Counted from the first letter of the stretch, positions 24,736 through 34,252 are shown. The stretch is DNA of 64,000 nt from JBKHXF01 sp046566145 (GCA_046566145.1 JBKHXF010000008.1:62001-126000); one strand, 5' to 3'. The notes: generated from the sequence alone by a model not told the origin. Numbers and translations are program-made.

Positions 24736-25929
24736 ATGGGCTCGCCGCTGTCCGCCCGCGTCCAGGCCATCCCGGAGTCTCCCACGCTCGCCGTGTCCGC
24801 CAAGGCCAAGGCCCTCGCGGCCGCCGGCGTCCCGGTCATCGGCTTCGGTGCCGGCGAACCGGACTTCCCCACGCCGGCCAACATCGTCGAGGCCGCCCAG
24901 AGAGCCGCGGCCGACCCGGCCAACCACCGCTACACGGCCGCCGCCGGGCTGCCGGCGCTCAAGCAGGCGATCGTCGACAAGACGGCACGGGACACCGGCT
25001 ACACGGTGACGCCCGACATGGTGGTGGTCTCCAACGGCGGCAAGCACGCGCTGTTCAACGCCTTCCTCGCGCTCGTCGACCCGGGCGACGAGGTCATCAT
25101 CCCCTCCCCCTACTGGGTCTCCTACCCGGAGATGGTCGGCATCGCCCAGGGCGTCCCCGTCATCGTCGAGACCACCAAGCAGACCGGGTTCCGGGCCAGC
25201 CTCGACCAGCTCGAGGCGGCCCGCACGGAGCGGACCAAGGCGATCGTGTTCGTGTCGCCGTCGAACCCGACCGGGGCCGTCTACTCCCCGGAGGCGATCG
25301 CGGAGATCGGGGCGTGGGCCGCGGAGCACGGCATCTGGGTCCTCACCGACGAGATCTACGAGCACCTCGTGTACGGCGAGGCGACGATGGCGTCGCTGCC
25401 GGTGCTGGTGCCCGAGGCCGCACCCCGCACCATCGTGTTCAACGGGGTCGCCAAGACCTACGCGATGACCGGCTGGCGTGTCGGCTGGTCGATCGCCCCG
25501 CCCGAGGTCGCTGCCGGCATCGCCACGCTGCAGAGCCAGTCGACGTCGAACGTGGCCAACGTCGCGCAGGTCGCCGCCGTCGAGGCGCTCACCGGGCCCC
25601 AGGACGAGGTCGCGCGGATGCGCGAGGCCTTCGACCGCCGGCGGCGGCTCGCCGTCGAGGGGCTGTCCGCGATCGACGGGGTCGTCTGCCCCGAGCCGGA
25701 GGGCGCGTTCTACGTCTTCCCGTCGTTCGAGGGCGTCCTCGGCCGTGAGCTCGCCGGACACACGATCGACTCGACGTTGACCCTCGCCGAGGTGCTGCTC
25801 ACGGAGGCGAACGTCGCCCTCGTGCCCGGCGAGGCGTTCGGCGCACCGGGCTACGCGCGGCTCTCCTACGCGCTCGGCGACGACGACCTGACCGAGGGCA
25901 TCGCTCGCATCGCCCGCCTCCTCGGCTGA
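24736..25929 (+). CDS. aspC: Aspartate aminotransferase, class I
   Basis: A 397-residue PLP aminotransferase. Signatures: GFGAGEPDFPTP, NHRYTAAAGLPALKQAI, SNGGKHALFNAFLAL, PSPYWVSYPEM, SPSNPTGAVYS, LTDEIYEHLVYG and NGVAKTYAMTGWRVGW with the PLP Lys. It interconverts aspartate/oxaloacetate with glutamate/2-oxoglutarate. ATG 24736 has AGAAGGA upstream; a longer in-frame extension overlaps the divergent small gene and was rejected. It is monocistronic, convergent with the ABC operon. Confidence 0.9.
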   Translation: MGSPLSARVQAIPESPTLAVSAKAKALAAAGVPVIGFGAGEPDFPTPANIVEAAQRAAADPANHRYTAAAGLPALKQAIVDKTARDTGYTVTPDMVVVSNGGKHALFNAFLALVDPGDEVIIPSPYWVSYPEMVGIAQGVPVIVETTKQTGFRASLDQLEAARTERTKAIVFVSPSNPTGAVYSPEAIAEIGAWAAEHGIWVLTDEIYEHLVYGEATMASLPVLVPEAAPRTIVFNGVAKTYAMTGWRVGWSIAPPEVAAGIATLQSQSTSNVANVAQVAAVEALTGPQDEVARMREAFDRRRRLAVEGLSAIDGVVCPEPEGAFYVFPSFEGVLGRELAGHTIDSTLTLAEVLLTEANVALVPGEAFGAPGYARLSYALGDDDLTEGIARIARLLG

Positions 25930-25945
25930 GCCACACGAGTCGACG

Positions 25946-27217
25946 TCACTCCTTGACGTAGGGCTGCCCGTCGGCGGCCGGCACCCGGACCCGCCCGACC
26001 ACGCCCGCGACCACCAGGATGGTCGCGAGGTAGGGAGCCATCAGCAGGAAGTCCGAGGGGATCGGCACGCCCGCGATCGACAACGAGGTCGCGAGCGACT
26101 CGGCGAACCCGAACACGAGCGCCGCACCGAAGGCGCCCACCGGGCTGTAGCGGCCGACGAGCATCGCGGCGAGCGCGATGAAGCCGCGCCCCGCCGACAT
26201 GTCACGGCTGAACTGCGCCGCCGAGTCGAGCGTGAAGTAGGCCCCGCCGATGCCGGCGACGAGCCCACCCAGGAGCACGGCCTGGTAGCGGACCCGCAGC
26301 ACGTCGATGCCCACGGTGTCCGCGGCCTTGGGGTGCTCCCCGACCGACCGGACGCGCAGGCCCCACCGCGTGCGGAGGAGCAGCAGGTGGACCGCGACCA
26401 CGGTCGCGAACATCATGAGGACGAGGATCGACTGCCCGAACAGCAGCGGGCCGAGGACCGGGAGCTCGCTCAGCACCGGCAGGTCCATCGGCCGGAAGCG
26501 GCTCGGCGCGTTGAGCTGCGGGTTCGGGACGAGCACCTGCCCGGTGAGGAACCCGGTCAGGCCCGACGCGAACACGACGAGCACGACGCCGACGATGATC
26601 TGGTCGGCCCGGTAGCGGATGGTCAGCACGCCCAGCAGGCTCGCGATGGCGACCCCCGCGAGGGCACCGGCGACGAGTCCGAGCCAGGGGTTCGAGGCGA
26701 TCGACGCGACGACGGCCGCGACGAAGGCGGCGGTGAGCAGCTGCGCCTCGATCGCGATGTTGATGACGCCCGACCGCTCGCACAGCACGCCCGCGAGGGC
26801 ACCGAAGGTGAGCGGCACGGCCCCACGGATCGTGCCGCGCAGCAGCGCCATGAGGTTGAGCGACCCGTCCCCCGCGGCCCACGTGAGGAAGGCGAGGACG
26901 AACAGGGCGACGACCGTGCCCACGGCGAGGACGGAGCGACGGCCGGCCCCCCTCGTCGCCTGCACGACGCCGATCGTGCCCATCGCGAGCGCGAGCACGA
27001 CGACGGTCGCGAGGACCGGCAGGCGGAGGGCCGGGAGGGTGGCGAGCTGGGAGCCGACGTTGAGGTCGAAGGTCGCGACCTGCCCGCCGACGTGGCGCCC
27101 GAACGCCGCGATGGTCCCGAGGGCGAGGACGACGGCGAACACCCCGAAGCGCCGGTCGCGGGGGCTCACCCCGGACCCGCTGGACGCGGTGGTCTGCTCG
27201 ACGGTCGTGGTGCTCAC
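25946..27217 (-). CDS. Nucleoside-type ABC transporter permease 2
   Basis: A 423-residue permease of the BPD_transp_2 family with about 9-10 hydrophobic segments. The block LCERSGVINIAIEAQLL, then a conserved GLRVRSVGEHPKAADTVGID loop and GGAYFTLDSAAQFSRDMSAG are characteristic of the second permease of BMP-dependent (purine) nucleoside importers. The N-terminal extension of about 130 residues adds extra membrane segments. GTG 27217 overlaps the previous stop; ATG 27226 is an alternative. Last gene of the four-gene transporter operon. Confidence 0.85.
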   Translation of the reverse strand: MSTTTVEQTTASSGSGVSPRDRRFGVFAVVLALGTIAAFGRHVGGQVATFDLNVGSQLATLPALRLPVLATVVVLALAMGTIGVVQATRGAGRRSVLAVGTVVALFVLAFLTWAAGDGSLNLMALLRGTIRGAVPLTFGALAGVLCERSGVINIAIEAQLLTAAFVAAVVASIASNPWLGLVAGALAGVAIASLLGVLTIRYRADQIIVGVVLVVFASGLTGFLTGQVLVPNPQLNAPSRFRPMDLPVLSELPVLGPLLFGQSILVLMMFATVVAVHLLLLRTRWGLRVRSVGEHPKAADTVGIDVLRVRYQAVLLGGLVAGIGGAYFTLDSAAQFSRDMSAGRGFIALAAMLVGRYSPVGAFGAALVFGFAESLATSLSIAGVPIPSDFLLMAPYLATILVVAGVVGRVRVPAADGQPYVKE

Positions 27218-28428
27218 GCTCCCCATCCCTTCGCCACCGGCTCGGACGCGAGCCCACCGCCGGCGCGTATCCGGTAGACGGCCCGCACGAGCGCGGGCGC
27301 CGCGATGAAGATGACGATCAGGGCCTGGATGACGACCACGAGGTCCAGCGGGGTGCCGGTCTCCGCCTGCATCTTGAGCCCGCCGGCCCGCAGCGCGCCG
27401 AAGAGCAGCCCGGCGGCGAGCACCCCCCACGGGTTGCCGCGCCCGAGCAGCGCGACGGTGATGCCGTCGAAGCCGCTGCCCGCCGAGAAGCCCGGCGCGA
27501 TGCGACCCTGCGTGCCGAGCACGAGGGACGCGCCCGCGAGCCCCGCGAGCGCGCCGGCGAGGGTCATGACCAGCACCACGCTGCGACGCACGCTCATGCC
27601 CGCGGTCGTCGCCGCATCGGGGTTCGCCCCGACGGCCCGGAGCTGGAACCCGGTTGTGGACCGCGTCAGCAGCCACCACGTCGCCGCGACGGCGAGCACC
27701 GCCACGAAGAGCCCGGCGTGCACCCGGTACCCGGAGCCGAGCAGGCGCGGCAGGGCGGCGGAGTCGAGCACGTTCTTCGAGATGGGGTCGTTGCGGCCCT
27801 CGACCCGGAAGAGCGTGGTCAGGAGGAGCCAGTTCAGCAGGAAGGCCGCGATGTTGTTGAGCATGATGGTCGTGATGACCTCGTGGGCCCCCGTCCGGGC
27901 CTTGAGGATCCCGGGCACGGCCCCCCACACGGCACCACCGAGCATGCCGGCGGCGAGGGCGAGGGGCAGGTGCACCGCGATCGGCAGGCCGCTCAGCGAG
28001 AAGCCGACGAGGCCCGCGGTGGCGCCGGCGACGAGCACCTGGCCCTCGCCACCGATGTTGAACAGCCCGGCACGGAACGGCAGGGCGACCGCGAGGCCGG
28101 TCAGGATGAGCGGTGTCGCCGACACGAGGGTCTCGGACACGGGTCGGAGCCCGCCGAGCGCACCCCGCAGCAGCGAGCCGTAGGCCCCACCGACGGCCTC
28201 GCGCAGCGCGACCACGGTGTCCGCCGGCCGGGCCGTCACGTACCCGAGGGCCGTGCGGACCTGCTCGTCGGAGAGCGCGATGATCACGGCGCCGATCGCG
28301 ACGGCGCTGACGAAGGCGAGGACCGTGACGAGCAGCGACTGGCTGCGCACGGCCGCCACGACCCGGGCGACGGCGCCCTCGGGGTCGTCGCCGGCGGTGG
28401 TGCGGGGCTCGGGTGCGTCGGCGCTCAC
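27214..28428 (-). CDS. Nucleoside-type ABC transporter permease 1
   Basis: A 404-residue membrane protein with about nine hydrophobic segments. ALPFRAGLFNIGGEGQVLVAG and ITTIMLNNIAAFLLNW are typical of the first permease of BMP-dependent sugar/nucleoside importers, and FQLRAVGANPDAATTAGM is the cytoplasmic coupling loop. GTG 28428 overlaps the ATPase stop by four bases, and its own stop overlaps the second permease start, so all three are translated as a chain. Confidence 0.87.
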   Translation of the reverse strand: MSADAPEPRTTAGDDPEGAVARVVAAVRSQSLLVTVLAFVSAVAIGAVIIALSDEQVRTALGYVTARPADTVVALREAVGGAYGSLLRGALGGLRPVSETLVSATPLILTGLAVALPFRAGLFNIGGEGQVLVAGATAGLVGFSLSGLPIAVHLPLALAAGMLGGAVWGAVPGILKARTGAHEVITTIMLNNIAAFLLNWLLLTTLFRVEGRNDPISKNVLDSAALPRLLGSGYRVHAGLFVAVLAVAATWWLLTRSTTGFQLRAVGANPDAATTAGMSVRRSVVLVMTLAGALAGLAGASLVLGTQGRIAPGFSAGSGFDGITVALLGRGNPWGVLAAGLLFGALRAGGLKMQAETGTPLDLVVVIQALIVIFIAAPALVRAVYRIRAGGGLASEPVAKGWGA

Positions 28429-29975
28429 GGCGTCCCCTCCCCTGTGTCGGCGGCCGGCGGGGCCAGGACCTCCGACGGGTCGGCCCCGGCCATCATGCGG
28501 CCGACCGCCTCCTTCGAGACCGGCATGGGGAACGGGCCGACGAGGCGGCCGCGGTACATCACGGCGACCCGGTCGGCGAGGGCGAGCACCTCGTCGAGCT
28601 CCGAGGACACGATCAGCACGGCTGCACCCTCGTCGCGCTTCGCCACGACGCGTTCGTGGATGTACTGGATGGAGCCCACGTCCACCCCGCGGGTCGGCTG
28701 CGACGCCACGAGGAGCCGGATCGGCCGGCTGAACTCGCGCGCCACGACGACCTTCTGGGCGTTGCCGCCCGAGAGCGTCCCGGCCGGCGTGTGGATCGAG
28801 GGGGTTCGGATGTCGAAGTCCTCCACCGCCGCGGCCGCGCCGCGGTGGATGGCCGCGAACTGCAGCACGCCGCGCCGGGCGTGGGGCTCGGCGTCCCACA
28901 GGTCGAGCATCAGGTTCTCGGCGACGGTGAAGGTGGCGACGAGACCGTCGCGGTTGCGGTCCTCCGGCACGTGACCGACCCCCCGACGCAGGACCTCCTT
29001 GCGTGGCAGGTCGAGCAGCTCCTCGCCGTCGAGCCGGACCGACCCGGTCGCCGTCTCGACGAGGCCGGTGATGGCGCGGACGAGGTCGGTCTGGCCGTTG
29101 CCCTCCACGCCCGCCACGGCGACGATCTCGCCGGCGGCGATGTCGAGGTCGACGTGGTCCACGGCGGCGCCACCGCTCGGGGACGGCACGTGGAGCCCGC
29201 GGACCTCGAGGACGGTGGCTCCGGGGGTGGCCGGGGACTTGGCGACGGTCAGCTCCACGGGCCGACCGACCATGAGGTTCGCGAGCTCCTGCTCGGACGT
29301 CGTCGCGGGGTCCGCGGTCCCCACGACGCGACCGCGGCGCAGCACGCTGATCCGGTCGACCACCGCCCGGTGCTCGCGGAGCTTGTGCGAGATGAAGACG
29401 ACCGACCGGCCGGCGTCGCGGAGGTCCCGCATCGCGCGGAAGAGGTCGTCCGCCTCGCCCGGGGTGAGCACGGCCGTCGGCTCGTCGAGGATGAGCAGCC
29501 GGGCGTCGCGGTGCAGTGCCTTGAGGATCTCCACCCGCTGCTGGAGGCCCACGGGCAGGTCACCGACCAGCGCCCCGGGGTCGACCGGCAGTCCGAAGCG
29601 CTCGGACAGCTCGGCGACCTGGGCCTCGGCGGCCGAGGCGTCGAAGCGCCCGAGCCGTCCGGTGGGCTCGACGCCGAGCACGACGTTCTCGGCGACCGTG
29701 AAGACGGGGACCAGCATGAAGTGCTGGTGGACCATGCCGATGCCCGCAGCGATCGCGTCGCCCGGGCCGTCGAACTGGACGTGTCGCCCGTCGACGAGGA
29801 TCTCCCCCTCGTCGGCCGCGTAGAGGCCGTAGAGGATGTTCATGAGCGTCGACTTGCCGGCGCCATTCTCGCCGAGCAGGCCGTGGATCTCGCCGGCCTG
29901 GACGGTCAGGTCGACCCGGTCGTTCGCGACGACCCCCGGGAACCGCTTGGTGATCCCGCGGAGCTCGAGCTGCAT
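28425..29975 (-). CDS. Nucleoside-type ABC transporter ATPase (two NBDs)
   Basis: 516 residues with two nucleotide-binding domains. NBD1 has Walker A GENGAGKST near residue 35, LPVGLQQRVEILKAL as a divergent signature and LLILDEPTAVL as Walker B. NBD2 (from about 260) has a degenerate Walker A, GVEGNGQTD, but an intact signature LSGGNAQK. This asymmetry is typical of BMP-dependent importer ATPases. It powers uptake of a nucleoside or related solute delivered by the lipoprotein. ATG 29975 follows GAGGAG. Confidence 0.9.
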   Translation of the reverse strand: MQLELRGITKRFPGVVANDRVDLTVQAGEIHGLLGENGAGKSTLMNILYGLYAADEGEILVDGRHVQFDGPGDAIAAGIGMVHQHFMLVPVFTVAENVVLGVEPTGRLGRFDASAAEAQVAELSERFGLPVDPGALVGDLPVGLQQRVEILKALHRDARLLILDEPTAVLTPGEADDLFRAMRDLRDAGRSVVFISHKLREHRAVVDRISVLRRGRVVGTADPATTSEQELANLMVGRPVELTVAKSPATPGATVLEVRGLHVPSPSGGAAVDHVDLDIAAGEIVAVAGVEGNGQTDLVRAITGLVETATGSVRLDGEELLDLPRKEVLRRGVGHVPEDRNRDGLVATFTVAENLMLDLWDAEPHARRGVLQFAAIHRGAAAAVEDFDIRTPSIHTPAGTLSGGNAQKVVVAREFSRPIRLLVASQPTRGVDVGSIQYIHERVVAKRDEGAAVLIVSSELDEVLALADRVAVMYRGRLVGPFPMPVSKEAVGRMMAGADPSEVLAPPAADTGEGTP

Positions 29976-30049
29976 CAGGGGGCTCCTCGTCGAGGCGTGA
30001 CGCCGTGGCGCCCCGGCTGGCGCGGAGGGTGGAGGGGCCGGAACGGTAG

Positions 30050-30082
30050 CGGGGCCGGACCCAGCAGGTGGGTCCGGCCCCG
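30050..30082 (-). terminator. Intra-operon hairpin after the lipoprotein gene
   Basis: A perfect 13-bp stem CGGGGCCGGACCC / GGGTCCGGCCCCG with a 7-base loop, 22 bases after the lipoprotein stop and 75 bases before the ATPase start. It probably partly terminates transcription or protects the upstream message, so that lipoprotein exceeds transporter, a common arrangement. Confidence 0.7.
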
Positions 30083-30104
30083 CGACGTGCGGTGAGCGGG
30101 TCGC

Positions 30105-31181
30105 TCAGCCGGCGTAGTCGGCCGGGGACACCGAGATGGAGCCGTCGATAATCCCGGCGCGCAGGGCCTCGAGCTCGTCCTTGACCTCCTGCGGGACCTC
30201 GTCCTCGAAGTCGTGGAACGGCGCCAGGCCGACCCCACCGTTCTCGAGGGTGCCGGAGTAGACGCCACCGGCGAACGAGTCGTCCGCGACGGCCGCGATG
30301 GCGTCGAAGACCGCGACGTCCATGTTCTTCATGACCGAGGTCAGCATCAGCGAGCTGAACTGGTTGGCCGACTCGAAGCCGTCGGTGTCCACCCAGATGA
30401 GCTTGCCGCTGCCGGCCTCCTCGATGGCCGCGGCGGACCCGAGGCCGACCGGACCCGCGACCGGCATGATGATGTCGGCGCCGTTGGAGAGCAGCTGGTC
30501 GGTGACCTGGCGCCCGTTGTCCTGCGACTCGAAGTCGCCCGTGAAGGTGCCGTCCGTGCCGTCCCAGCCGAGGACCTCGACGGAGGTGCCCTTCTCCTGG
30601 TTGTGGTAGCGGACCCCGGCGAGGAAGCCATCCATGAAGATCGTGACCGGCGGGATGTTGATGCCACCGTAGGTGCCGACCTTGCCGGTCTCCGTCATCG
30701 CTGCCGCGACGTAGCCGGCGAGGAACGCCGCCTGGTCCGTGGCGAAGGTGAGGCCGAGCAGGTTGTCGTACTCGGTCTCGTAGGCGAAGTCCACGATGGC
30801 GAAGTCGGTGTCCGGGTTGGCCTGCGCGGCCGCCTCGGTGGCCTCGCCGAGGAGGAAGCCGACCGTGACGATCAGGTCGCACTCCTGCGAGACGAACTCG
30901 TTGATGTTGGGCTCGAAGTCGGCGTCGGACGACGACTCGAGCACGGCGATCTCTGCGCCGAGCTCGCTCTCGGCCCGCTCGAGGCCCGCGTAGGCGGTCT
31001 GGTTGAAGGAGCGGTCGTCGACGCCACCGGTGTCGGTGACCTGGCAGGCCTTGACGTCGACGGCCTCGGTCGGCGCGCCGGTGGCGGTGGGATCGGTGCC
31101 CTCGTCGGGCGCCTGGCCACAGGCCGTCATGAGGAGCGCCGTGGCGGCGACGGCCGCGAGCGCGCGCGTGGTGATCTGCAT
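30105..31181 (-). CDS. BMP-family substrate-binding lipoprotein
   Basis: A 358-residue lipoprotein. Signal peptide with lipobox LMTAC (acylated Cys21), then a BMP (basic membrane protein/PnrA) domain: TGGVDDRSFNQTAYAGLERA, DLIVTVGFLLGEAT, GLTFATDQAAFLAGYVAA, IMPVAGPVGLGSAAAI and IWVDTDGFES. BMP proteins bind purine nucleosides or similar solutes outside the membrane and hand them to the ABC permeases. ATG 31181 has GGGAGA upstream. The ligand is inferred from the family; AdoK at 17.3 kb could use imported adenosine. Confidence 0.9.
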   Translation of the reverse strand: MQITTRALAAVAATALLMTACGQAPDEGTDPTATGAPTEAVDVKACQVTDTGGVDDRSFNQTAYAGLERAESELGAEIAVLESSSDADFEPNINEFVSQECDLIVTVGFLLGEATEAAAQANPDTDFAIVDFAYETEYDNLLGLTFATDQAAFLAGYVAAAMTETGKVGTYGGINIPPVTIFMDGFLAGVRYHNQEKGTSVEVLGWDGTDGTFTGDFESQDNGRQVTDQLLSNGADIIMPVAGPVGLGSAAAIEEAGSGKLIWVDTDGFESANQFSSLMLTSVMKNMDVAVFDAIAAVADDSFAGGVYSGTLENGGVGLAPFHDFEDEVPQEVKDELEALRAGIIDGSISVSPADYAG

Positions 31182-31251
31182 GGTTCTCCCTGCGTGGGGA
31201 CCCCGCGGACGCGGGGTGGACGGGAGGTCCCGAGCCGTACACGGCGCCACA

Positions 31252-31301
31252 CCTCTGCAGAGGCGCCCCCGGGACCGCTCGTCACCGTACTACCCCGGTA
31301 G
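31252..31301. promoter_or_regulatory. Promoter and palindromes upstream of the BMP operon
   Basis: On the minus strand TACGGT (31289-31284) is a good -10 box, giving a leader of about 95 bases. Just downstream of the start lies the perfect 12-base palindrome CCTCTGCAGAGG (31252-31263); just upstream of the -10 lies CTACC-CC-GGTAG (31290-31301). Either could be an operator for substrate-responsive control. Confidence 0.4.
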
Positions 31302-31332
31302 GAGGCTCGGGAGGAGATGACCCACGCGCCCG

Positions 31333-31359
31333 TCCCGGGTGCGCGCCGCGCACCCGGGA
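31333..31359 (-). terminator. Terminator of nhaA
   Basis: TCCCGGGTGCGCG / CGCGCACCCGGGA, a 13-bp perfect inverted repeat around one base, 47 bases after the nhaA stop on the minus strand. The centre would open to a larger loop. Confidence 0.7.
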
Positions 31360-31405
31360 GGCGGGAGACAACCGGGGTCCGGGAGCCCACGCGTGGGACG
31401 GGCCC

Positions 31406-32902
31406 TCAGCTCGTGTGGACGGGCTCCTGCGCCGACTCGGCCGGCTCGACCTCGGGACACGCCCGCAACCACGCGAAGCCGGCGACACCGGCGAGCAGCG
31501 ACGCGGCGAAGATGCCGATCTTCGCGGAGTCGAGCTGGCTCGGGTCGTCGAAGGAGAGCGCCGCCACGAACAGGGCCACCGTGAAGCCGATGCCGGCGAG
31601 GAGACCGAGACCCACGAGGTGTCGCCAGGTGGTCCGGGCCGGCATGCGGCCGATCCCGAGCCGGACGGCGATCCACGCGCCCCCCGTCACGCCCACGACC
31701 TTGCCGACGAGCAGGCCGAACAGCACGCCGAGCATGATGGGGTCGGTCCTCGCGCCGCCGATGGCGTCGGCGGAGATGACGACGCCGGCGTTCGCGAAGG
31801 CGAACAGCGGGACGATGATGAACGAGGACAGCGACGACAGGCGGAACTGGAGACGCGACAGGGGCGACAGGCTCTCGCGGGCCAGGCGCTGCAGGTCGTC
31901 GATGATCGACTGGACCCGCTCGACCGTGTGGTGGTCGGCCTCGTGCAGCGCCTTGTCCGACGGCAGGTAGGCGTCGACGCGCGCCACGAGCGGGGCCGCT
32001 GCGGCGGCGAACTTCCGCGGGTCGTAGAACGCCGCCACGGGCGTCATGAGCGCCAGCGCCACCCCCGCCACCGTCGCGTGGACGCCCGACTCGAGCGTGG
32101 CCAGCCAGACGAAGGCACCCACCACCAGGTACGCCGCGATGGAGCGGACGTCCACGCGCTTCATCCCGTGGACGACGAGGAGCCCGACGGCCGCAGCAGC
32201 GAGCCACGGCAGGGACAGCTCGGCCGTGTAGAACAGCGCGATGACGATGATGGCGCCGAGGTCGTCCACGATGGCGAGCGCCAGCAGGAACAGCTTCGCC
32301 GCGACCGGCACCTTCCTCCCCGCCAGGGAGACGATCCCGACGGCGAACGCGATGTCCGTCGCCATCGGGATGCCCCATCCCCTGGCCACGCCGGCCTCCG
32401 GGAACAGCGCGGTGTTGAACAGCAGGTAGATGCCGGCGGGGACCGCCATCCCGCCGAGCGCGGCCACGACCGGGAGGGCCGCCGCCTTCGGGTCGCGGAG
32501 CTCACCGACCACCAGCTCACGCTTGATCTCGAGGCCGACCACGAAGAAGAAGATCGCCATCAGCGCGTCGTTGATCCACTCCTGGACCGTGAGCTCGGAC
32601 AGGTGGTGGAAGTGGAAGTCCCCGAAGGCGATCTCGATCTTCGTGCTGAACAGCGCGAAGTAGCCGTCGCTCCCCGGCGAGTTGGCCCAGGCGATGGCCG
32701 CGACGGCGGCCAGCAGCATGACGATGCCGCCGGCGGCCTCCTGCCGCAGGAAGCCGAGCCCCGGCTGGACGAACGTCCGCGGGACGAAGCGGTGCGACTC
32801 GACCCACGACAGCGGGCGGTCCTGCACCTCCACGGTGGTGGTGCGCTCGGTGGGTGCCACCTGGTGGTCTCCGGGGGTGATCGTCGGTGGAGTGCCCGTC
32901 AT
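31406..32902 (-). CDS. nhaA: Na+/H+ antiporter NhaA
   Basis: A 498-residue NhaA with eleven or twelve membrane segments. Hallmarks: EWINDALMAIFFFVVGLEIK, REL, the twin-Asp cation site LAIVDDLGAIIVIALFY near residue 190, and PMATDIAFAVGI. It exchanges cytoplasmic Na+ for protons to control pH and sodium. An N-terminal hydrophilic extension of about 45 residues precedes the membrane part. ATG 32902 is chosen; a TACGCT -10 box on the minus strand lies at 33054-33049. Confidence 0.93.
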   Translation of the reverse strand: MTGTPPTITPGDHQVAPTERTTTVEVQDRPLSWVESHRFVPRTFVQPGLGFLRQEAAGGIVMLLAAVAAIAWANSPGSDGYFALFSTKIEIAFGDFHFHHLSELTVQEWINDALMAIFFFVVGLEIKRELVVGELRDPKAAALPVVAALGGMAVPAGIYLLFNTALFPEAGVARGWGIPMATDIAFAVGIVSLAGRKVPVAAKLFLLALAIVDDLGAIIVIALFYTAELSLPWLAAAAVGLLVVHGMKRVDVRSIAAYLVVGAFVWLATLESGVHATVAGVALALMTPVAAFYDPRKFAAAAAPLVARVDAYLPSDKALHEADHHTVERVQSIIDDLQRLARESLSPLSRLQFRLSSLSSFIIVPLFAFANAGVVISADAIGGARTDPIMLGVLFGLLVGKVVGVTGGAWIAVRLGIGRMPARTTWRHLVGLGLLAGIGFTVALFVAALSFDDPSQLDSAKIGIFAASLLAGVAGFAWLRACPEVEPAESAQEPVHTS

Positions 32903-33048
32903 GGCCCGCCCTCGGTCTCGCCTGCGGTCCCCCTCCACGCGTGGTGGTCGGTGGACACGCCGGACGGGATGGGTCGCCGACGACGGCGCGCCGCCCCGGG
33001 ATGGGACGGCGGGTCGCGCTCGGGCACGGGGTCAGCGCGCGACGGGGC

Positions 33049-33090
33049 AGCGTAACGCGACGGGGCCCCGCCGTGCGGGTCCCCGTCGCG
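33049..33090 (-). terminator. Terminator of the secreted-protein gene, next to nhaA promoter
   Basis: CGCGACGGGG (33056-33065) pairs with CCCCGTCGCG (33081-33090), with a nested CCCGC/GCGGG stem: a long hairpin 35 bases past the upstream gene's stop. The nhaA -10 box TACGCT (33054-33049, minus) begins directly after it, so one transcript ends where the next begins. Nothing else is seen in 32903-33124. Confidence 0.65.
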
Positions 33091-33124
33091 CTGGTGTGCG
33101 CCCTCGCGGGACGCTGCTGCGGTC

Positions 33125-34102
33125 TCAGCCGCCCGGCGTGAGCTCGTTGCCCTCGGCGAGGTCGAGGCAGCGGGTGGTCGGGTCGACCGGGGCCACGAGC
33201 CCGTCGAGGTAGGCCTGGGCGGCACCTGCGGCCGCCGGCGCTGGGGCCGGGGCCGGGGCCGGGGCGGCAGGGGCGGCGTTCGGGTCGACGGGCGCGTTCG
33301 GGTCGACCGGCGCGGGGGCAGCCGCCTGGGCCGCGATGCCCTCGTACGCCTCCCGGTCGACGCAGGTGATCGTCATCGACCGTGCGCGCGCACGGTCGCC
33401 GGGCACCGTCGTGTCGAACCGGTCGACGGGGAGGACGAGCTGCGACGACGGCGCCGACAGCATCAGCCGCACCTGGGGCGCGACGTCGCGGAAGAAGGTC
33501 ACGGCGGCGTCGTGCCGCTGCGAGAAGAGCTGCTTCGCCGCGGGGTCGATCTCGGCGTCGCGCAGCACGATGTACCCGGCGAGCGCGCGCTGGCGGCCGT
33601 CGAGGATGGTGTCCAGCGCCGCCTCGGCCTTGCCGTACGGCTCGTCCGCCCCGGTGGCCACCCCGTCGGCGTCGACGGTGTCCAGCGGGAAGGTCAGGTC
33701 GGTCGCCTCGACCTCCGCCATCTCGGTGAAGCCCTCGCCCTGCAGCAGCAGGCCCCGCGCGACCTTGGCGACGGCATCGGCGACGGGGCCGTCGGCGTCG
33801 TCGGCCTGCACGAACAGCGCACGGGCCTCCTCCTGCACGGCCTCGAGCGCCACCGATGCGCCGGTGAAGTCGCCCACGACCTCGCCCCAGGTCGTCTCCG
33901 GGTCGACGATCGCGTCGTCGGGCGGCAGGACGCCGACGGACTCCTCGATCGCGACGAGGCGCTGGACGAGCTCGTCCGGGGGCGCGCCCTCGGACTGTGC
34001 CGTGACGGCACCGAGGCCGACGGACGCCACCGCGGCAGCGGCCACGACCGCACCCACGGCGAACCGTCCCAGCGCCCTGGGGCTGACAACCTGGGCACGC
34101 AC
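33125..34102 (-). CDS. Secreted or anchored protein of unknown function
   Basis: 325 residues. The N-terminus is a signal peptide or anchor (FAVGAVVAAAAVASVGLGAVTAQS, split here as residues 13-36). A helical, acidic domain follows (about 40-265), recalling a four-helix bundle sensor or binding module, then a Pro/Ala/Asn linker (two VDPNAP repeats, then an Ala-Pro run) and a short C-terminal VAPVDPTTRCLDL. Two cysteines, one before and one after the linker, could pair. No family recognised. GTG 34102 has GAGGAGG upstream. Confidence 0.65.
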   Translation of the reverse strand: MRAQVVSPRALGRFAVGAVVAAAAVASVGLGAVTAQSEGAPPDELVQRLVAIEESVGVLPPDDAIVDPETTWGEVVGDFTGASVALEAVQEEARALFVQADDADGPVADAVAKVARGLLLQGEGFTEMAEVEATDLTFPLDTVDADGVATGADEPYGKAEAALDTILDGRQRALAGYIVLRDAEIDPAAKQLFSQRHDAAVTFFRDVAPQVRLMLSAPSSQLVLPVDRFDTTVPGDRARARSMTITCVDREAYEGIAAQAAAPAPVDPNAPVDPNAAPAAPAPAPAPAPAAAGAAQAYLDGLVAPVDPTTRCLDLAEGNELTPGG

Positions 34103-34223
34103 CTCGTGTCCTCCTCGCGCTCGACAGCGCCGTCCACGTCCCGTCGTGCATCGGGTGTCGGCACGTCCGGGGCGGGACTGCAGCCCCGAACCGGGCGTCT
34201 CTGGACTCCCGCAACACGCGTTG

Positions 34224-34252
34224 ACGATAGCCACGCAGGCAACGGACGTCAC
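34224..34252 (-). promoter_or_regulatory. Promoter of the secreted-protein gene
   Basis: Minus strand: -35 GTGACG (34252-34247), 17-base spacer, -10 TATCGT (34229-34224), leader about 115 bases. The rest of the 310-base gap 34103-34412 holds the ahcY terminators described separately. Confidence 0.45.
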
